Made by a program: the position numbers and the translations under genes
Shown: positions 26,905-36,040 of the stretch, in pieces
Layout: the number at the start of each line of letters is the position of its first letter
How positions within the stretch are numbered: the stretch's first letter is position 1
Source: Microbulbifer yueqingensis
Lineage (GTDB): Bacteria; Pseudomonadota; Gammaproteobacteria; Pseudomonadales; Cellvibrionaceae
Length of the DNA: 64,000 nt
Assembly: GCF_900100355.1 (NCBI RefSeq)
Contig: NZ_FNFH01000003.1
Span: 186,001-250,000 of the forward strand
Direction of reading: 5' to 3'
The notes under the pieces: generated by a model
Databases searched by the model: none
What the model was told of the DNA's origin: nothing
Seen by the model: the letters and a program-made list of their open reading frames with translations, nothing else

Positions 26905-27918
26905 ATGGATACTCTTGCCTTCCCAGCCCGAGTCGAACTCGCCCGTCTTCCGACCCCGTTGCAGCCCCTCGATCGTATTACCGAGAAATATTCCACCCCG
27001 TTTGACGGCCCGCGCATCTGGGTCAAGCGCGATGACCTTACAGAAGCCGCCATGTCCGGGAACAAGCTGCGCAAGCTGGAGTTTATTGCGGGGGCGGCGC
27101 TGGAGCGAGGCTGTGACACCCTCATTACCTGTGGTGGCCTGCAGTCCAACCACTGTCGTACCACCGCCCTGGTGGGGGCCCGACTGGGCCTCAACGTCCA
27201 CCTTATTCTTCGCGGTGAGCACAGCGGTGAAATGGACGGCAACCTGTTGCTGGACCGGCTCGCCGGCGCAAAGGTGTCGTTTTATCCACAGCGACAGTAT
27301 TTCCGCGAGCAACAGGAAATTTTTGCCCACTGGGAGAAGGTTTACGCGGATCACGGCCACAAGGCATTGCTGATTCCCACTGGCGCCAGTGATGGCCTGG
27401 GCATCTGGGGCTACCTGGCCGGGTCGCAGGAGCTGTTGCAGGACTGCCACCGCGCGGGCTTCAGGCCAGAGTACGTTGTCTGTGCCACCGGCAGCGGGGG
27501 AACCCAGGCGGGCCTGACACTCGGGTTTCACCTGGCCGGGGCGGCCACGGTCGTGGAGGGGTATGCGGTCTGTGATGATGAGCAGTATTTCATCCGCAAG
27601 GTCCACGAGGATGTGGCAGCCTGGTCCGCTGATGGTGGTCACGGCTTTGATGAAAAAACGCTCAATGTCAGTGTGAATGCCGATTATATCGGCCCGGGAT
27701 ACGCAGTGGCCGATGAGCCCGTTTACCGGACTATCGCGGAAGCGGCATCGCTGGAGGGGCTGGTACTGGACCCTGTGTATACCGGCAAGGCTTTCCACGG
27801 CCTGCTACAGGAGCTGGGCCGGGGACGTTACCGCGACTGCGACAACCTGGTGTTCGTCCACACGGGCGGCCACTACGGGCTCTTTCCACACAGGGCTCAC
27901 TTTGCATTCCTGGAGTAG
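26905..27918 (+). CDS. PLP-dependent D-cysteine desulfhydrase/ACC deaminase family enzyme
   Basis: Tryptophan-synthase-beta-like PLP enzyme. The N-terminus (RLPTPLQPLDRI) and the PLP lysine Lys54 in MSGNKLRKLEF match D-cysteine desulfhydrase (DcyD), which breaks D-cysteine into pyruvate, sulfide and ammonia; 1-aminocyclopropane-1-carboxylate deaminase is a close relative. Phosphate-binding CATGSGGTQAGL is near residue 195 and HTGGHYGLF at the C-terminus. 337 residues. DcyD is the better guess, by overall similarity, but the residues that separate it from ACC deaminase were not resolved here. Confidence 0.8.
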   Translation: MDTLAFPARVELARLPTPLQPLDRITEKYSTPFDGPRIWVKRDDLTEAAMSGNKLRKLEFIAGAALERGCDTLITCGGLQSNHCRTTALVGARLGLNVHLILRGEHSGEMDGNLLLDRLAGAKVSFYPQRQYFREQQEIFAHWEKVYADHGHKALLIPTGASDGLGIWGYLAGSQELLQDCHRAGFRPEYVVCATGSGGTQAGLTLGFHLAGAATVVEGYAVCDDEQYFIRKVHEDVAAWSADGGHGFDEKTLNVSVNADYIGPGYAVADEPVYRTIAEAASLEGLVLDPVYTGKAFHGLLQELGRGRYRDCDNLVFVHTGGHYGLFPHRAHFAFLE

Positions 27919-28025
27919 GGTAACGGTTACTGTTCTACGTTGCCGGAAACTGCTAATCTGCGCAGCTATCTGCAGCCAGAGCTGTAAAAATAAACGTAAA
28001 TAATTACAGAGTAGTGGGGGTCAAT

Positions 28026-29684
28026 TTGGAATCCTTCAATCAACTGCTGTTGAGCCTGGATGGCTTGCTCGGCTCGGCGCCCTGGTTTCCATGGGTGCTT
28101 TTGGGAGTCGGCCTGTTCTTCACCTTGTATCTGGGATTCCCGCAGGTGCGGTATTTCGGCCATGCGATCAAGATCGTTCGCGGTAAGTACGACAAGCCGG
28201 GTGATCCCGGTGATACCTCCCACTTCCAGGCCCTGTCGACAGCCCTGTCCGGTACCGTCGGCACGGGCAATATCGGTGGCGTGGGGCTGGCCATCTTCCT
28301 CGGTGGGCCGGCGGCTCTCTTCTGGATGTGGGTGACGGCCTTCCTCGGTATGACCACGAAGTTTGTCGAGGTTACGCTGTCGCACAAGTACCGCGTCAAG
28401 GCGGCCGATGGTTATTACGCGGGCGGCCCGATGTTTTACATGGAGCGTCGCCTCAACATGAAGTGGCTGGCGGTCCTGTTTGCCATTGCCACGGTGATCA
28501 GCTCTTTCGGTACCGGCAGTCTGCCGCAGGTGAACAATATCGCCCAGGCCATGTACGACACCTTCGGCCTCAACAAGGCGCTGACCGGCGGGGTGCTCGC
28601 TATCCTGCTCGGCTTGGTGATCATCGGCGGCATCACCCGCATTGCCAAGGTGACTTCCACTATCGTACCGATCATGGCGGTACTGTATGTAATCGGTGCC
28701 CTGGGAGTAATTCTCTACAACGTCGAGAATATCATTCCCTCGTTCGTTGCGGTCTTCAGGGATGCTTTCAACGGCTCTGCCGCAGCCGGTGGATTCCTCG
28801 GCGCCAGCTTTGCCTATGCGTTTAACCGCGGCGTCAACCGGGGGCTCTTCTCCAACGAGGCCGGGCAGGGTTCAGCACCGATTGCGCACGCCTCGGCCCG
28901 TGCCGATGAGCCGGTTTCCGAGGGTATGGTGTCGCTGCTCGAGCCGTTTATCGACACCCTGATTATCTGTACATTGACGGGCCTGGTTATCCTGTCGTCC
29001 GGCGTGTGGACCGAAAAGCACTTCAACCGCTTTGAGCGGGCCGATATGGTCGCGCTTGCGGGCAACTATACCGATGAGAAGCCCGGGGACGTGAAGCAGC
29101 TGTTCGGTTTCCTGAGCGGCCAGCCCACCGAGGTGGAAACCTTCAACGGCTCTATCGTAGTGGCCGATGGCCGCCCGCTGAACCAGGGTGAGTTCACGCT
29201 GATCAATGCGCGCTCCATCGCCGAGGATATCGAGTTCCGTGTCGGGGAGGACACTTTCAGCGGCGTGCTGACCGTGAGGGATGGACGCTTTGCCAATCCC
29301 AACATCGAGGTCTGGGGTAACTCTCTGGTTCACTCTGTCGCCCTGACCAACGTCGCTTTCCAGCGTGGTTTCTTCGGTGAATACGGTAGCCTGATCGTTA
29401 CGCTGGGCATCCTGCTGTTTGCCTTCTCTACCGCAATCGCCTGGTCTTACTACGGCGATCGCTCGATGATCTACCTGCTCGGCCCGCGTGCAGTCATGCC
29501 ATACCGCCTGGTCTATGTGCTGGCATTCTTCTGGGCGGCTATCGAGGATACGACAATCATCTGGAACCTGTCGGCTGTGGCAATCGTCATCATGACACTG
29601 CCCAACCTCTTCGGTATCAGTGTCCTCGCGCGGGAAATGAAGGATACCGTCAAGGATTACTGGAAGGATCCCAGTCACAAGTAG
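28026..29684 (+). CDS. AGCS-family sodium:amino acid symporter with an internal soluble insertion
   Basis: Sodium-coupled alanine/glycine symporter of the inner membrane. Family signature [14 protein letters not shown] then [31 protein letters not shown] near the N-terminus and [20 protein letters not shown] near residue 260. About 552 residues against ~480 usual: residues ~333-440 are a polar stretch without membrane helices inserted before the last helices. Start is uncertain: TTG at 28026 has GTGGGGG upstream; GTG at 28014 would add four residues and overlap that Shine-Dalgarno. Substrate inferred only from the family. Confidence 0.88.
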   Translation: MESFNQLLLSLDGLLGSAPWFPWVLLGVGLFFTLYLGFPQVRYFGHAIKIVRGKYDKPGDPGDTSHFQALSTALSGTVGTGNIGGVGLAIFLGGPAALFWMWVTAFLGMTTKFVEVTLSHKYRVKAADGYYAGGPMFYMERRLNMKWLAVLFAIATVISSFGTGSLPQVNNIAQAMYDTFGLNKALTGGVLAILLGLVIIGGITRIAKVTSTIVPIMAVLYVIGALGVILYNVENIIPSFVAVFRDAFNGSAAAGGFLGASFAYAFNRGVNRGLFSNEAGQGSAPIAHASARADEPVSEGMVSLLEPFIDTLIICTLTGLVILSSGVWTEKHFNRFERADMVALAGNYTDEKPGDVKQLFGFLSGQPTEVETFNGSIVVADGRPLNQGEFTLINARSIAEDIEFRVGEDTFSGVLTVRDGRFANPNIEVWGNSLVHSVALTNVAFQRGFFGEYGSLIVTLGILLFAFSTAIAWSYYGDRSMIYLLGPRAVMPYRLVYVLAFFWAAIEDTTIIWNLSAVAIVIMTLPNLFGISVLAREMKDTVKDYWKDPSHK

Positions 29685-29740
29685 TGAAAGCGATTCCGGA
29701 GGCCATCCGGGATCGCGAAGGGGCCCGGAAGGGCAAAGAA

Positions 29741-29766
29741 AAAGGGCAGCGTTTGCTGCCCTTTTT
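29741..29766. terminator. Bidirectional terminator between the symporter and puuA
   Basis: AAAGGGCAGC (29741-29750) pairs with GCTGCCCTTT (29755-29764) around a GTTT loop. Runs of T on the plus side and of A on the other side allow termination in both directions between convergent genes. Confidence 0.88.
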
Positions 29767-29830
29767 CGTGGGTGCCAGTGCGGTCGCTGGAGGCTTTTTG
29801 GTGCCCTGTAACTCCCGCAGGCGAATAGCG

Positions 29831-31165
29831 TCAGACGTTCAGGAGCAGGTATTCCCGTTCCCAGGAGCTGATCACGCGATTGAACTCCTCGTATTCATCG
29901 CGCTTGATGGCACTCCAGGCCCGTACAAACTTTTCTCCGAACATCTCCTGCGCCTCGGCGCATTCCGCCAGCAGGCTCAGGGCGTGCTCCTGGGTGCGCG
30001 GGAGGGTAATGGGCTCAGACGAGCAGTCGCCCTGGTAGGGCGCACTGGGCTTGACCTCGTTGACAATACCCAGGTAGCCGCAGGCAAGGGAGGTGGCGAT
30101 CGCCAGGTAAGGGTTGCAGTCGGCACCGGGAAAGCGGTTTTCCAGGCGCTTTGCCTGCGGTGAGCTGTCAGGCACCCGCAGCCCGGTAGTGCGGTTGTCG
30201 TAACCCCAGTGCAGGCTGGTGGGGGCGGCAATCTCGGGCGTGAAGCGGCGATAGGAGTTCACATTGGGCGCGAAGAAGCTGATAAACCCGGGAGTAAACT
30301 TCTGCATGCCGCCGATAAAGTGCATGAAGGTGTCATTCTCTTCGCCATTCTCGTCGACAAAGATATTCCGGCCGGTCTCCGCGTCCACAATGCTCTGGTG
30401 GATATGGAGCGCGCTACCGGGCTCGTGCTCCATCGGCTTGGCCATGAAGGTGGCGTATATACCGTGGCGAAGGGCGGTTTCCCTTACGGTGCGCTTGAAG
30501 GTGAAAACCTGGTCGGCGAGCTTTAGCGGGTCGCCGTGAAGGAAGTTGATCTCCATTTGCGCGGTGCCTGACTCGTGAATCAGGGTATCCACATCGAGTC
30601 CCTGCGCTTCGGAAAAGTCGTACATGTCCTCGATGATAGGCTCGTACTCGTTGGCGGCATCGATACTGTAGGACTGGCGGGTTTTTTCCGTGCGTCCCGA
30701 GCGACCGACCGGGGCGGAAAGCTTCTCGTCCGGATCCAGGTTTCGCTTGACCAGGTAGAACTCCACCTCGGGCGCCACGATCGGTTTCCACCCTCTTGCC
30801 GCATATTTATCCAGCACGAACTTGAGGATATTGCGGGTGCTGATAGGGTGTGGTCGACCGTCCCGGGTATAGCAATCGTGAATGATCTGCGCCGTGGGTT
30901 CATTGGCCCATGGATTGAGTCGAATGGAATCGGGGTCGGGCACCAGCAGCATGTCAGTATCTGCCGGATCCACCAGCTCATTGTGCTCGTCCACATAATC
31001 GCCGGTGACCGTCTGTACCAGGATGCTTTCGGGCAGGCGGCTGTCCTGGGTAAGGAATTTGTCCGTGGGGGTAAATTTACCCCGCGCATTGCCGGATATG
31101 TCGGGCACCAGGCACTCCACTTCCGAAATTTCGTGTTGCGCGAGCCACTGCTTGATCTTGTCCAT
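29831..31165 (-). CDS. puuA: Gamma-glutamylpolyamine synthetase (glutamine synthetase family)
   Basis: Glutamine-synthetase-fold ligase that joins glutamate to an amine. The catalytic core is seen in APEVEFYLV, GTAQMEINF, GSALHIHQS, and NRFPGADCNPYLAIA. 444 residues, shorter than housekeeping GlnA (~469) and lacking its adenylylation Tyr region; the C-terminus WEREYLLLNV and the opposing PuuB-like oxidase support gamma-glutamylputrescine or related polyamine as product. ATG at 31165 has AAGGTG upstream; the extra in-frame sequence above it runs through the operator. Divergent from puuB across a double operator (31306-31349). Confidence 0.85.
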   Translation of the reverse strand: MDKIKQWLAQHEISEVECLVPDISGNARGKFTPTDKFLTQDSRLPESILVQTVTGDYVDEHNELVDPADTDMLLVPDPDSIRLNPWANEPTAQIIHDCYTRDGRPHPISTRNILKFVLDKYAARGWKPIVAPEVEFYLVKRNLDPDEKLSAPVGRSGRTEKTRQSYSIDAANEYEPIIEDMYDFSEAQGLDVDTLIHESGTAQMEINFLHGDPLKLADQVFTFKRTVRETALRHGIYATFMAKPMEHEPGSALHIHQSIVDAETGRNIFVDENGEENDTFMHFIGGMQKFTPGFISFFAPNVNSYRRFTPEIAAPTSLHWGYDNRTTGLRVPDSSPQAKRLENRFPGADCNPYLAIATSLACGYLGIVNEVKPSAPYQGDCSSEPITLPRTQEHALSLLAECAEAQEMFGEKFVRAWSAIKRDEYEEFNRVISSWEREYLLLNV

Positions 31166-31305
31166 TGTGCACCTTGCTGAATAAGGTCTGCCCCCGTGCG
31201 GGAATGCATTAGTATACGCCGCTGGCGCCCTTATGAGGATGGGGCTCGCGGCTGGTAATGGGATGGTTCCTGACCGTTCCCGTCGTGAGTTTTGATTATG
31301 GCAAA

Positions 31306-31349
31306 AAACCGAATTATCATTCAATATAAATTGAATTATTATTCGGTTT
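31306..31349. promoter_or_regulatory. Double operator between puuA and puuB
   Basis: Two 19 bp half-units in inverted orientation, AAACCGAATTATCATTCAA (31306-31324) and, on the other strand, AAACCGAATAATAATTCAA (31331-31349), separated by TATAAA. Each half is itself a dyad GAAT-N4-ATTC. A third copy precedes the TonB-dependent receptor gene. Geometry suits a dimeric repressor of the TetR or a similar type; which protein binds is unknown. Confidence 0.8.
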
Positions 31350-31385
31350 GCAGTCGTTGCGCGAACCCTATGCGGAGATGATGAG

Positions 31386-32693
31386 ATGACGGCCAGAGGT
31401 ACAGTGGAAAAATTGCTCGGGCATACCGATTCCTATTACGCAGCCAGTGCCAATCCGGCCCCGGTATATCCCGCCCTCGATGGATCGGAAGAGGCGGATG
31501 TATGTGTGATCGGGGGCGGTTACACGGGGCTGTCGTCTGCGTTACACCTTGCCGAGCGCGGTTACCGGGTGGTGGTACTGGAGGCCGAGCGCCTGGCCTG
31601 GGGCGCCTCCGGACGTAACGGCGGTCATGTGGGAGTAGGGCAGCGCCGTGGCCAGGAGGACCTCGAGAAGATGCTGGGGCTGGACACCGCCCGGCAGCTC
31701 TGGGGTATGAGTGTCGAGGCCGTGCACCTGGTGGAGCAGTTGATTGAGAAGCACAATATCTCCTGTGACCTGAAGCGAGGGATCCTGCACCTGGCCGCCA
31801 AGCGCAGTCACAACGAACACCTCAGGCAGGAAGCCGAGTTGCTGCAGGAGCGCTATGGCTACGAGCAGATACGCTATGCCGACGAGGCGGAGACGCGATC
31901 GCTGGTCGGTTCGGAACGCTTTTTCGGGGCCCAGGTTGACGATGGCTCCCTGCACCTGCACCCCCTGAATTTTGCCCTGGGCCTGGCCGATGCGGCTGCC
32001 GCGGCGGGGGTTACTTTCTTTGAGCACAGCCGGGTGACGCGCTATCGCGGCGGTTCCCCCTGCGTAGTGGAAACCGCCGGGGGCCAGGTGCGGGCAAAGA
32101 ACGTGGTGTTGGCCTGTAACGGCTACCTGGGCAAGCTGGAGCCCCGCATGGCGGGCAAGATCATGCCCATCAACAATTTTGTGCTGGCCACCGAACCCCT
32201 GCCCGAATCTCTCGCGCGGGAACTCATTGCCAATGATTATGCGCTGCAGGACACCCTGTTCGTGATCGACTACTGGAAGCTGTCCGCTGACAACCGGTTG
32301 ATCTTCGGTGGCGGCGAGAACTACACCTCGCGCTTCCCCCAGGATATCCGCGCGTTTGTGCGCAAGTACATGTTGAGGGTATATCCGCAGCTGGCGGACA
32401 CCCGCATCGACTTCGGCTGGGGCGGGACCCTTGCCATCACCATGAACCGCATGCCGCACCTGGGGCGGCTGGAGCCCAATATCTACTACAGCCAGGGTTA
32501 CTCCGGGCACGGCGTGCCCACCGCGACATTTGCCGGCAAGGTTATCGCAGAAGCACTGGCGGGAACCGAAGAGCGTTTCGACGTACTGGCGCAGATTCCG
32601 ACGCCGACCTTTCCCGGTGGCACCCTGCTGCGATGGCCGGGACTTGTGGCCGGGATGCTCTATTACAGCCTGAAAGACAAGCTGGGTGGCTGA
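31386..32693 (+). CDS. puuB: Gamma-glutamylpolyamine oxidase, DAO-type flavoprotein
   Basis: FAD-dependent amine oxidase that converts gamma-glutamylputrescine to the aldehyde in the Puu pathway. FAD motif CVIGGGYTGLSSALHLAERG near residue 40, followed by WGASGRNGGHVGVGQRRG, and the C-terminal block FGWGGTLAITMNRMPHLGRL, YSGHGVPTATFAGK. 435 residues, similar to E. coli PuuB (426). The divergent puuA supports the assignment. Downstream steps (PuuC, PuuD) are not in the window. Confidence 0.88.
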   Translation: MTARGTVEKLLGHTDSYYAASANPAPVYPALDGSEEADVCVIGGGYTGLSSALHLAERGYRVVVLEAERLAWGASGRNGGHVGVGQRRGQEDLEKMLGLDTARQLWGMSVEAVHLVEQLIEKHNISCDLKRGILHLAAKRSHNEHLRQEAELLQERYGYEQIRYADEAETRSLVGSERFFGAQVDDGSLHLHPLNFALGLADAAAAAGVTFFEHSRVTRYRGGSPCVVETAGGQVRAKNVVLACNGYLGKLEPRMAGKIMPINNFVLATEPLPESLARELIANDYALQDTLFVIDYWKLSADNRLIFGGGENYTSRFPQDIRAFVRKYMLRVYPQLADTRIDFGWGGTLAITMNRMPHLGRLEPNIYYSQGYSGHGVPTATFAGKVIAEALAGTEERFDVLAQIPTPTFPGGTLLRWPGLVAGMLYYSLKDKLGG

Positions 32694-32746
32694 GAAAGGC
32701 TTGTCCAGAGGAGCCAAAAGGGGCTAGAGGGTGTCCCAAATTAAAG

Positions 32747-32765
32747 TTGAACAATAATTCGGTTT
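32747..32765 (+). promoter_or_regulatory. Third copy of the puu operator, before the TonB-dependent receptor gene
   Basis: TTGAACAATAATTCGGTTT, 93 nt upstream of the receptor ATG at 32858. On the opposite strand it reads AAACCGAATTATTGTTCAA, matching 16-17 of 19 positions of the two halves in the puuA/puuB operator. Here it is a single unit, not an inverted pair. Confidence 0.75.
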
Positions 32766-32857
32766 GTGGGATAACAGGATCTCGAGCCTACGGATGGGGT
32801 GCTGCCACCGGTGGTATTGGATGAGCGACCCTGAATAAGAAAAAGACGGGGATTACC

Positions 32858-35218
32858 ATGCCTGATACATACAAGACACTACCAATGCGGAAACACCTGC
32901 TGGCCTCGGCGATAGGGGCTGCAGCCATTGCAATCGGTACCGGCGCCAGCGCCGCCGAGATTGAAGAGGTCACCGTAACCGCCCAGATGCGGGCGGAATC
33001 CCTCAAGGATGTGCCGATGGCGGTCAGCGCGTTCACGGGCGACACGGTGAAGAACAGCAACCTGAGTGACTTCAAGGACCTGTTTTCGCTTACGCCGGGG
33101 GTGTCGGGCGAAACGACCGATTCCTACTTCGACTCGGTATCGGTGCGGGGGGTCAATAACAACAGTTTCGGCAGCGGCAGCGACCCCGCCCTCGGCATTT
33201 TCCTCGACGGCGTCTACCAGAGCCGCACCGGTGCCACACCGAGCATGTACGACCTGGAGCGGGTCGAAATCGTCAAGGGACCCCAGGGCACCCTGTTCGG
33301 CCGCAACACCGCCTCCGGCGCCATCTCGATGGTGTCGCGCAAGCCCGGCGACACTTTTACCGGTGAAGTTTCCGTCAGTGCCGGCCAGTACGGGCGCAGC
33401 GAATTCGAGGGCGGCGTAGACATGCCCCTCGGTGAAGACCTGGCCGTGCGCTTTGCCGGCAAGCACTTCCAGGAAGACGGCCACGTGGAGAACCTGGCCG
33501 GCGGCCGCGACCTGGGCGCCAGCGAGCTGAATGCCATGCGCGTCACTACCGTCTATGACGGCATCCAGGATACCACCGTCACCCTCATGGCCCAGTACGA
33601 GGATCGTATCAGCGACGGCACCATCTACCGCGCATTCGATAGCGGTGCCGGTTACAACTACCCGATCCCCGAGGGCGATTACGACCAGGTCTTCAACGAT
33701 GCCCAGGGCAAGGACGAGTCGGAAATCGGCGACGTGGTCCTTACCGTCGAGCACGATCTCGCCAATGGCACCACACTGTCTTCCATTACCGGTTACAAGA
33801 CCCACAACTACAGCTACATCGAGGACTTCGACGGTACTCCCCACCCGATCGACACCTACTTCCGGGACCAGTCCGGGGATTTCTTCAGCCAGGAATTTCG
33901 CCTGACTTCCAACAGCGCCGGTCCCTTCAATTACGTGCTGGGGGCTTCCTACTACCAGGAAGAGCTGAACACCTACTTTGCCGGCGTGGACAATGAGGAC
34001 TTCATCTGCGACGGCATCTTTGCCGATGAGTGGGAGGAAGGGCTCGACTCCTTTGTGAGCTGCGACAGCCTGCCGCAGGACGTCCTGGACGAGGCCTTCG
34101 GCTTTGAGGGCGAGCCCTGGGAGTATGCACCGGGCCGGCTCTCCATCGAGGAGGCCGACACTGTTGGGGAATACTCCGGCTGGGGCGTTTTTGCGAACAC
34201 CACTTATGACCTGGGTGAGGCCACCACCCTCGGCCTGGGTGTCCGCTACACCGAGGATGACAAACAGTACAGTGTGGATTCCCCCTGGCCCGACACCTGG
34301 ACCGGAGGCTGGAATTACCAGGCCATGTATACCAATGGGCCAATTGTCGGTGACAACACCTGGGACAACATTTCCGGCCGCGCGACCCTGACCCAGGTCC
34401 TGAGCGACGAGCTGACGGCCTATGCGAGTGTTGCCACTGGCTACAAGTCGGGCGGCTTCGATTACCTCTCATACAATGTGACCGACCCCACCTACGGCAA
34501 TGACGCCGACAGCCAGTATGCGTGGCTGGACGAGCAGGGCTACGAGGTGGATGCCAGCAATGCCGAACCCAGTAAGTTCGACGAGGAGAATGTCCTGTCC
34601 TACGAGTTGGGCCTGAAAGCGAGGCTGTTTGGTAACCGGCTGGCACTCAACGCGGCTGCCTTCCAGTACACCTACGACAACCTGCAACAGGCATTCTGGG
34701 TGGGCGCGGCCGCGATCACCAGGAATGTGGGCGAATCACAGGGGCAGGGCCTGGAGGTCGATGCGCGCTGGTTGTTGACTGACAACCTGGACCTCTACCT
34801 GGGGATGGCCTGGCTGGATACAGAGTTCACCGGTGCGCCCGCCGAGCTGTGCGACAGCTGTGATGGGAATGAGATGGCATTTTCACCGGCGTTCTCATCG
34901 GCCACTGTCCTTACCTACAGCCGCATGACCGGTTTGGGTGAGATCTCGGTATCCGGTGAATACACCTTCACTGGTGAGCAGTGGTCCGACCTGGAGAATA
35001 CCGAGGCGGTGAGGCTGGATGCGCGCAACGTGATGAACCTGCGCCTTTCCCTTACCTCCCCGGAGGACAGCTGGACCGCCGGAGTGTATGCGGAAAACCT
35101 GACCGGTGAGGAGTATTACCACTGGGGCTATGCCGAGGCGCTGTACAATCTGCCTGCCACCAAGACGGACCCGTCGCGCGGCAGGGTAGTGGGGGTAAAC
35201 CTGGATTACCGTTTCTGA
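32858..35218 (+). CDS. TonB-dependent outer-membrane receptor
   Basis: Outer-membrane beta-barrel importer energised by TonB-ExbBD. Signal peptide from MRKHLLASAIGAAAIAIGTG to the ASA-AE cleavage region, then a TonB box/plug start EIEEVTVTAQ, plug with LFSLTPGVSG, VSVRGV and IVKGPQGTLFGRNTASGAI, and barrel ending in VNLDYRF. 786 residues. Start at ATG 32858 (GGGGATT upstream); ATG at 32885 would give a shorter n-region. The plug is of the type with TPGV and no N-terminal signalling extension. Two Cys pairs in loops (CDGIF...CDSL; CDSCDG). Substrate unknown; the puu-type operator and neighbours point to an amine or polyamine conjugate. A strong terminator follows. Confidence 0.88.
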   Translation: MPDTYKTLPMRKHLLASAIGAAAIAIGTGASAAEIEEVTVTAQMRAESLKDVPMAVSAFTGDTVKNSNLSDFKDLFSLTPGVSGETTDSYFDSVSVRGVNNNSFGSGSDPALGIFLDGVYQSRTGATPSMYDLERVEIVKGPQGTLFGRNTASGAISMVSRKPGDTFTGEVSVSAGQYGRSEFEGGVDMPLGEDLAVRFAGKHFQEDGHVENLAGGRDLGASELNAMRVTTVYDGIQDTTVTLMAQYEDRISDGTIYRAFDSGAGYNYPIPEGDYDQVFNDAQGKDESEIGDVVLTVEHDLANGTTLSSITGYKTHNYSYIEDFDGTPHPIDTYFRDQSGDFFSQEFRLTSNSAGPFNYVLGASYYQEELNTYFAGVDNEDFICDGIFADEWEEGLDSFVSCDSLPQDVLDEAFGFEGEPWEYAPGRLSIEEADTVGEYSGWGVFANTTYDLGEATTLGLGVRYTEDDKQYSVDSPWPDTWTGGWNYQAMYTNGPIVGDNTWDNISGRATLTQVLSDELTAYASVATGYKSGGFDYLSYNVTDPTYGNDADSQYAWLDEQGYEVDASNAEPSKFDEENVLSYELGLKARLFGNRLALNAAAFQYTYDNLQQAFWVGAAAITRNVGESQGQGLEVDARWLLTDNLDLYLGMAWLDTEFTGAPAELCDSCDGNEMAFSPAFSSATVLTYSRMTGLGEISVSGEYTFTGEQWSDLENTEAVRLDARNVMNLRLSLTSPEDSWTAGVYAENLTGEEYYHWGYAEALYNLPATKTDPSRGRVVGVNLDYRF

Positions 35219-35247
35219 TGGTCCCACCTCCCCAGTGCGGGAACATG

Positions 35248-35275
35248 AAGCCGGCGCCCTGCGCCGGCTTTTTTG
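35248..35275 (+). terminator. Terminator after the TonB-dependent receptor
   Basis: Perfect 10 bp stem AAGCCGGCGC/GCGCCGGCTT with a CCT loop (35248-35270), then TTTT. Confidence 0.92.
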
Positions 35276-35353
35276 TGGGCGGCGGCCATGCCGGTAGGTA
35301 GCCGGTACCGGTATCTTATTGATGGTAGACTGCGGTTATCCGAGAATGGGGGC

Positions 35354-36040
35354 ATGAACTTGTCTAACTCTGAACAACGCAAGCGCAAGAGCCAGCTCGC
35401 ACCGCGCCGGGAGCCGGTACAGGCCCGGGCACGTGAGCGCACCCGCAGGATTCTGGACACTACTGGCCGCCTGCTCGAGGAGGTGGGACTGAATGACCTC
35501 ACCACTATCCTGATCGCCAAGGAGCTCGGGGTGTCGGTTGGTTCCCTGTATCACTATTTCCCCAACAAGCATGCGATCCTCTATGCGATGGGTGAACAGT
35601 GGTTGGCCAGCATGACCGACGCCCTTGAGGAGCTGGGCGGGTCAACGCTGGAGGATATGCCCCTGGAGGGCTTTATCCATGAGCTGGTGGAGCGGCTGCT
35701 GGCCGTTTACCGGGAGCAGCGCGGCCTGCTTCCGCTGGTACAGGCCATGTGGGGTATCCCGGAGCTGCACGAACTCGATGAGCGTCACGATGAACTCATC
35801 ATTACGCATCTGAGTGCCATGTTCCGGCGCATGGGGTTTAGCTCTCCCCCTAACGAGATGGGCCGCCTGGCCCGCGCGACACTGGAAACATGCCATGCGC
35901 TGTTCCTGGTGATCGTAAACCAGCGGGGTGTGCGCTCGGAGCGTACCCGCGAGGATCTCGAGCGGATGTTGTTCACCCTGCTGGATGGCCGCCGGGCAGA
36001 CTCGCGGCCGGGAGGCCTCGATGACGTGGAGGAGCCCTGA
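35354..36040 (+). CDS. TetR-family transcriptional regulator
   Basis: N-terminal TetR helix-turn-helix: RILDTTGRLLEEVGL, then LTTILIAKELGVSVGSLYHYF at about residues 50-75, followed by an all-helical ligand domain. 228 residues. ATG at 35354 has GGGGG upstream; the frame is open further upstream but over the receptor terminator. Its stop overlaps the next gene's ATG (TGATG), so it is co-transcribed with a 5'-nucleotidase gene. Candidate reader of the AAACCGAAT operators, but its own promoter region shows no copy of that motif. Confidence 0.88.
   Translation: MNLSNSEQRKRKSQLAPRREPVQARARERTRRILDTTGRLLEEVGLNDLTTILIAKELGVSVGSLYHYFPNKHAILYAMGEQWLASMTDALEELGGSTLEDMPLEGFIHELVERLLAVYREQRGLLPLVQAMWGIPELHELDERHDELIITHLSAMFRRMGFSSPPNEMGRLARATLETCHALFLVIVNQRGVRSERTREDLERMLFTLLDGRRADSRPGGLDDVEEP

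Noticed and set aside
29831-31165. Housekeeping glutamine synthetase
   Set aside because: Too short, lacks the adenylylation-site region and sits divergent from a PuuB-like oxidase over a dedicated operator.
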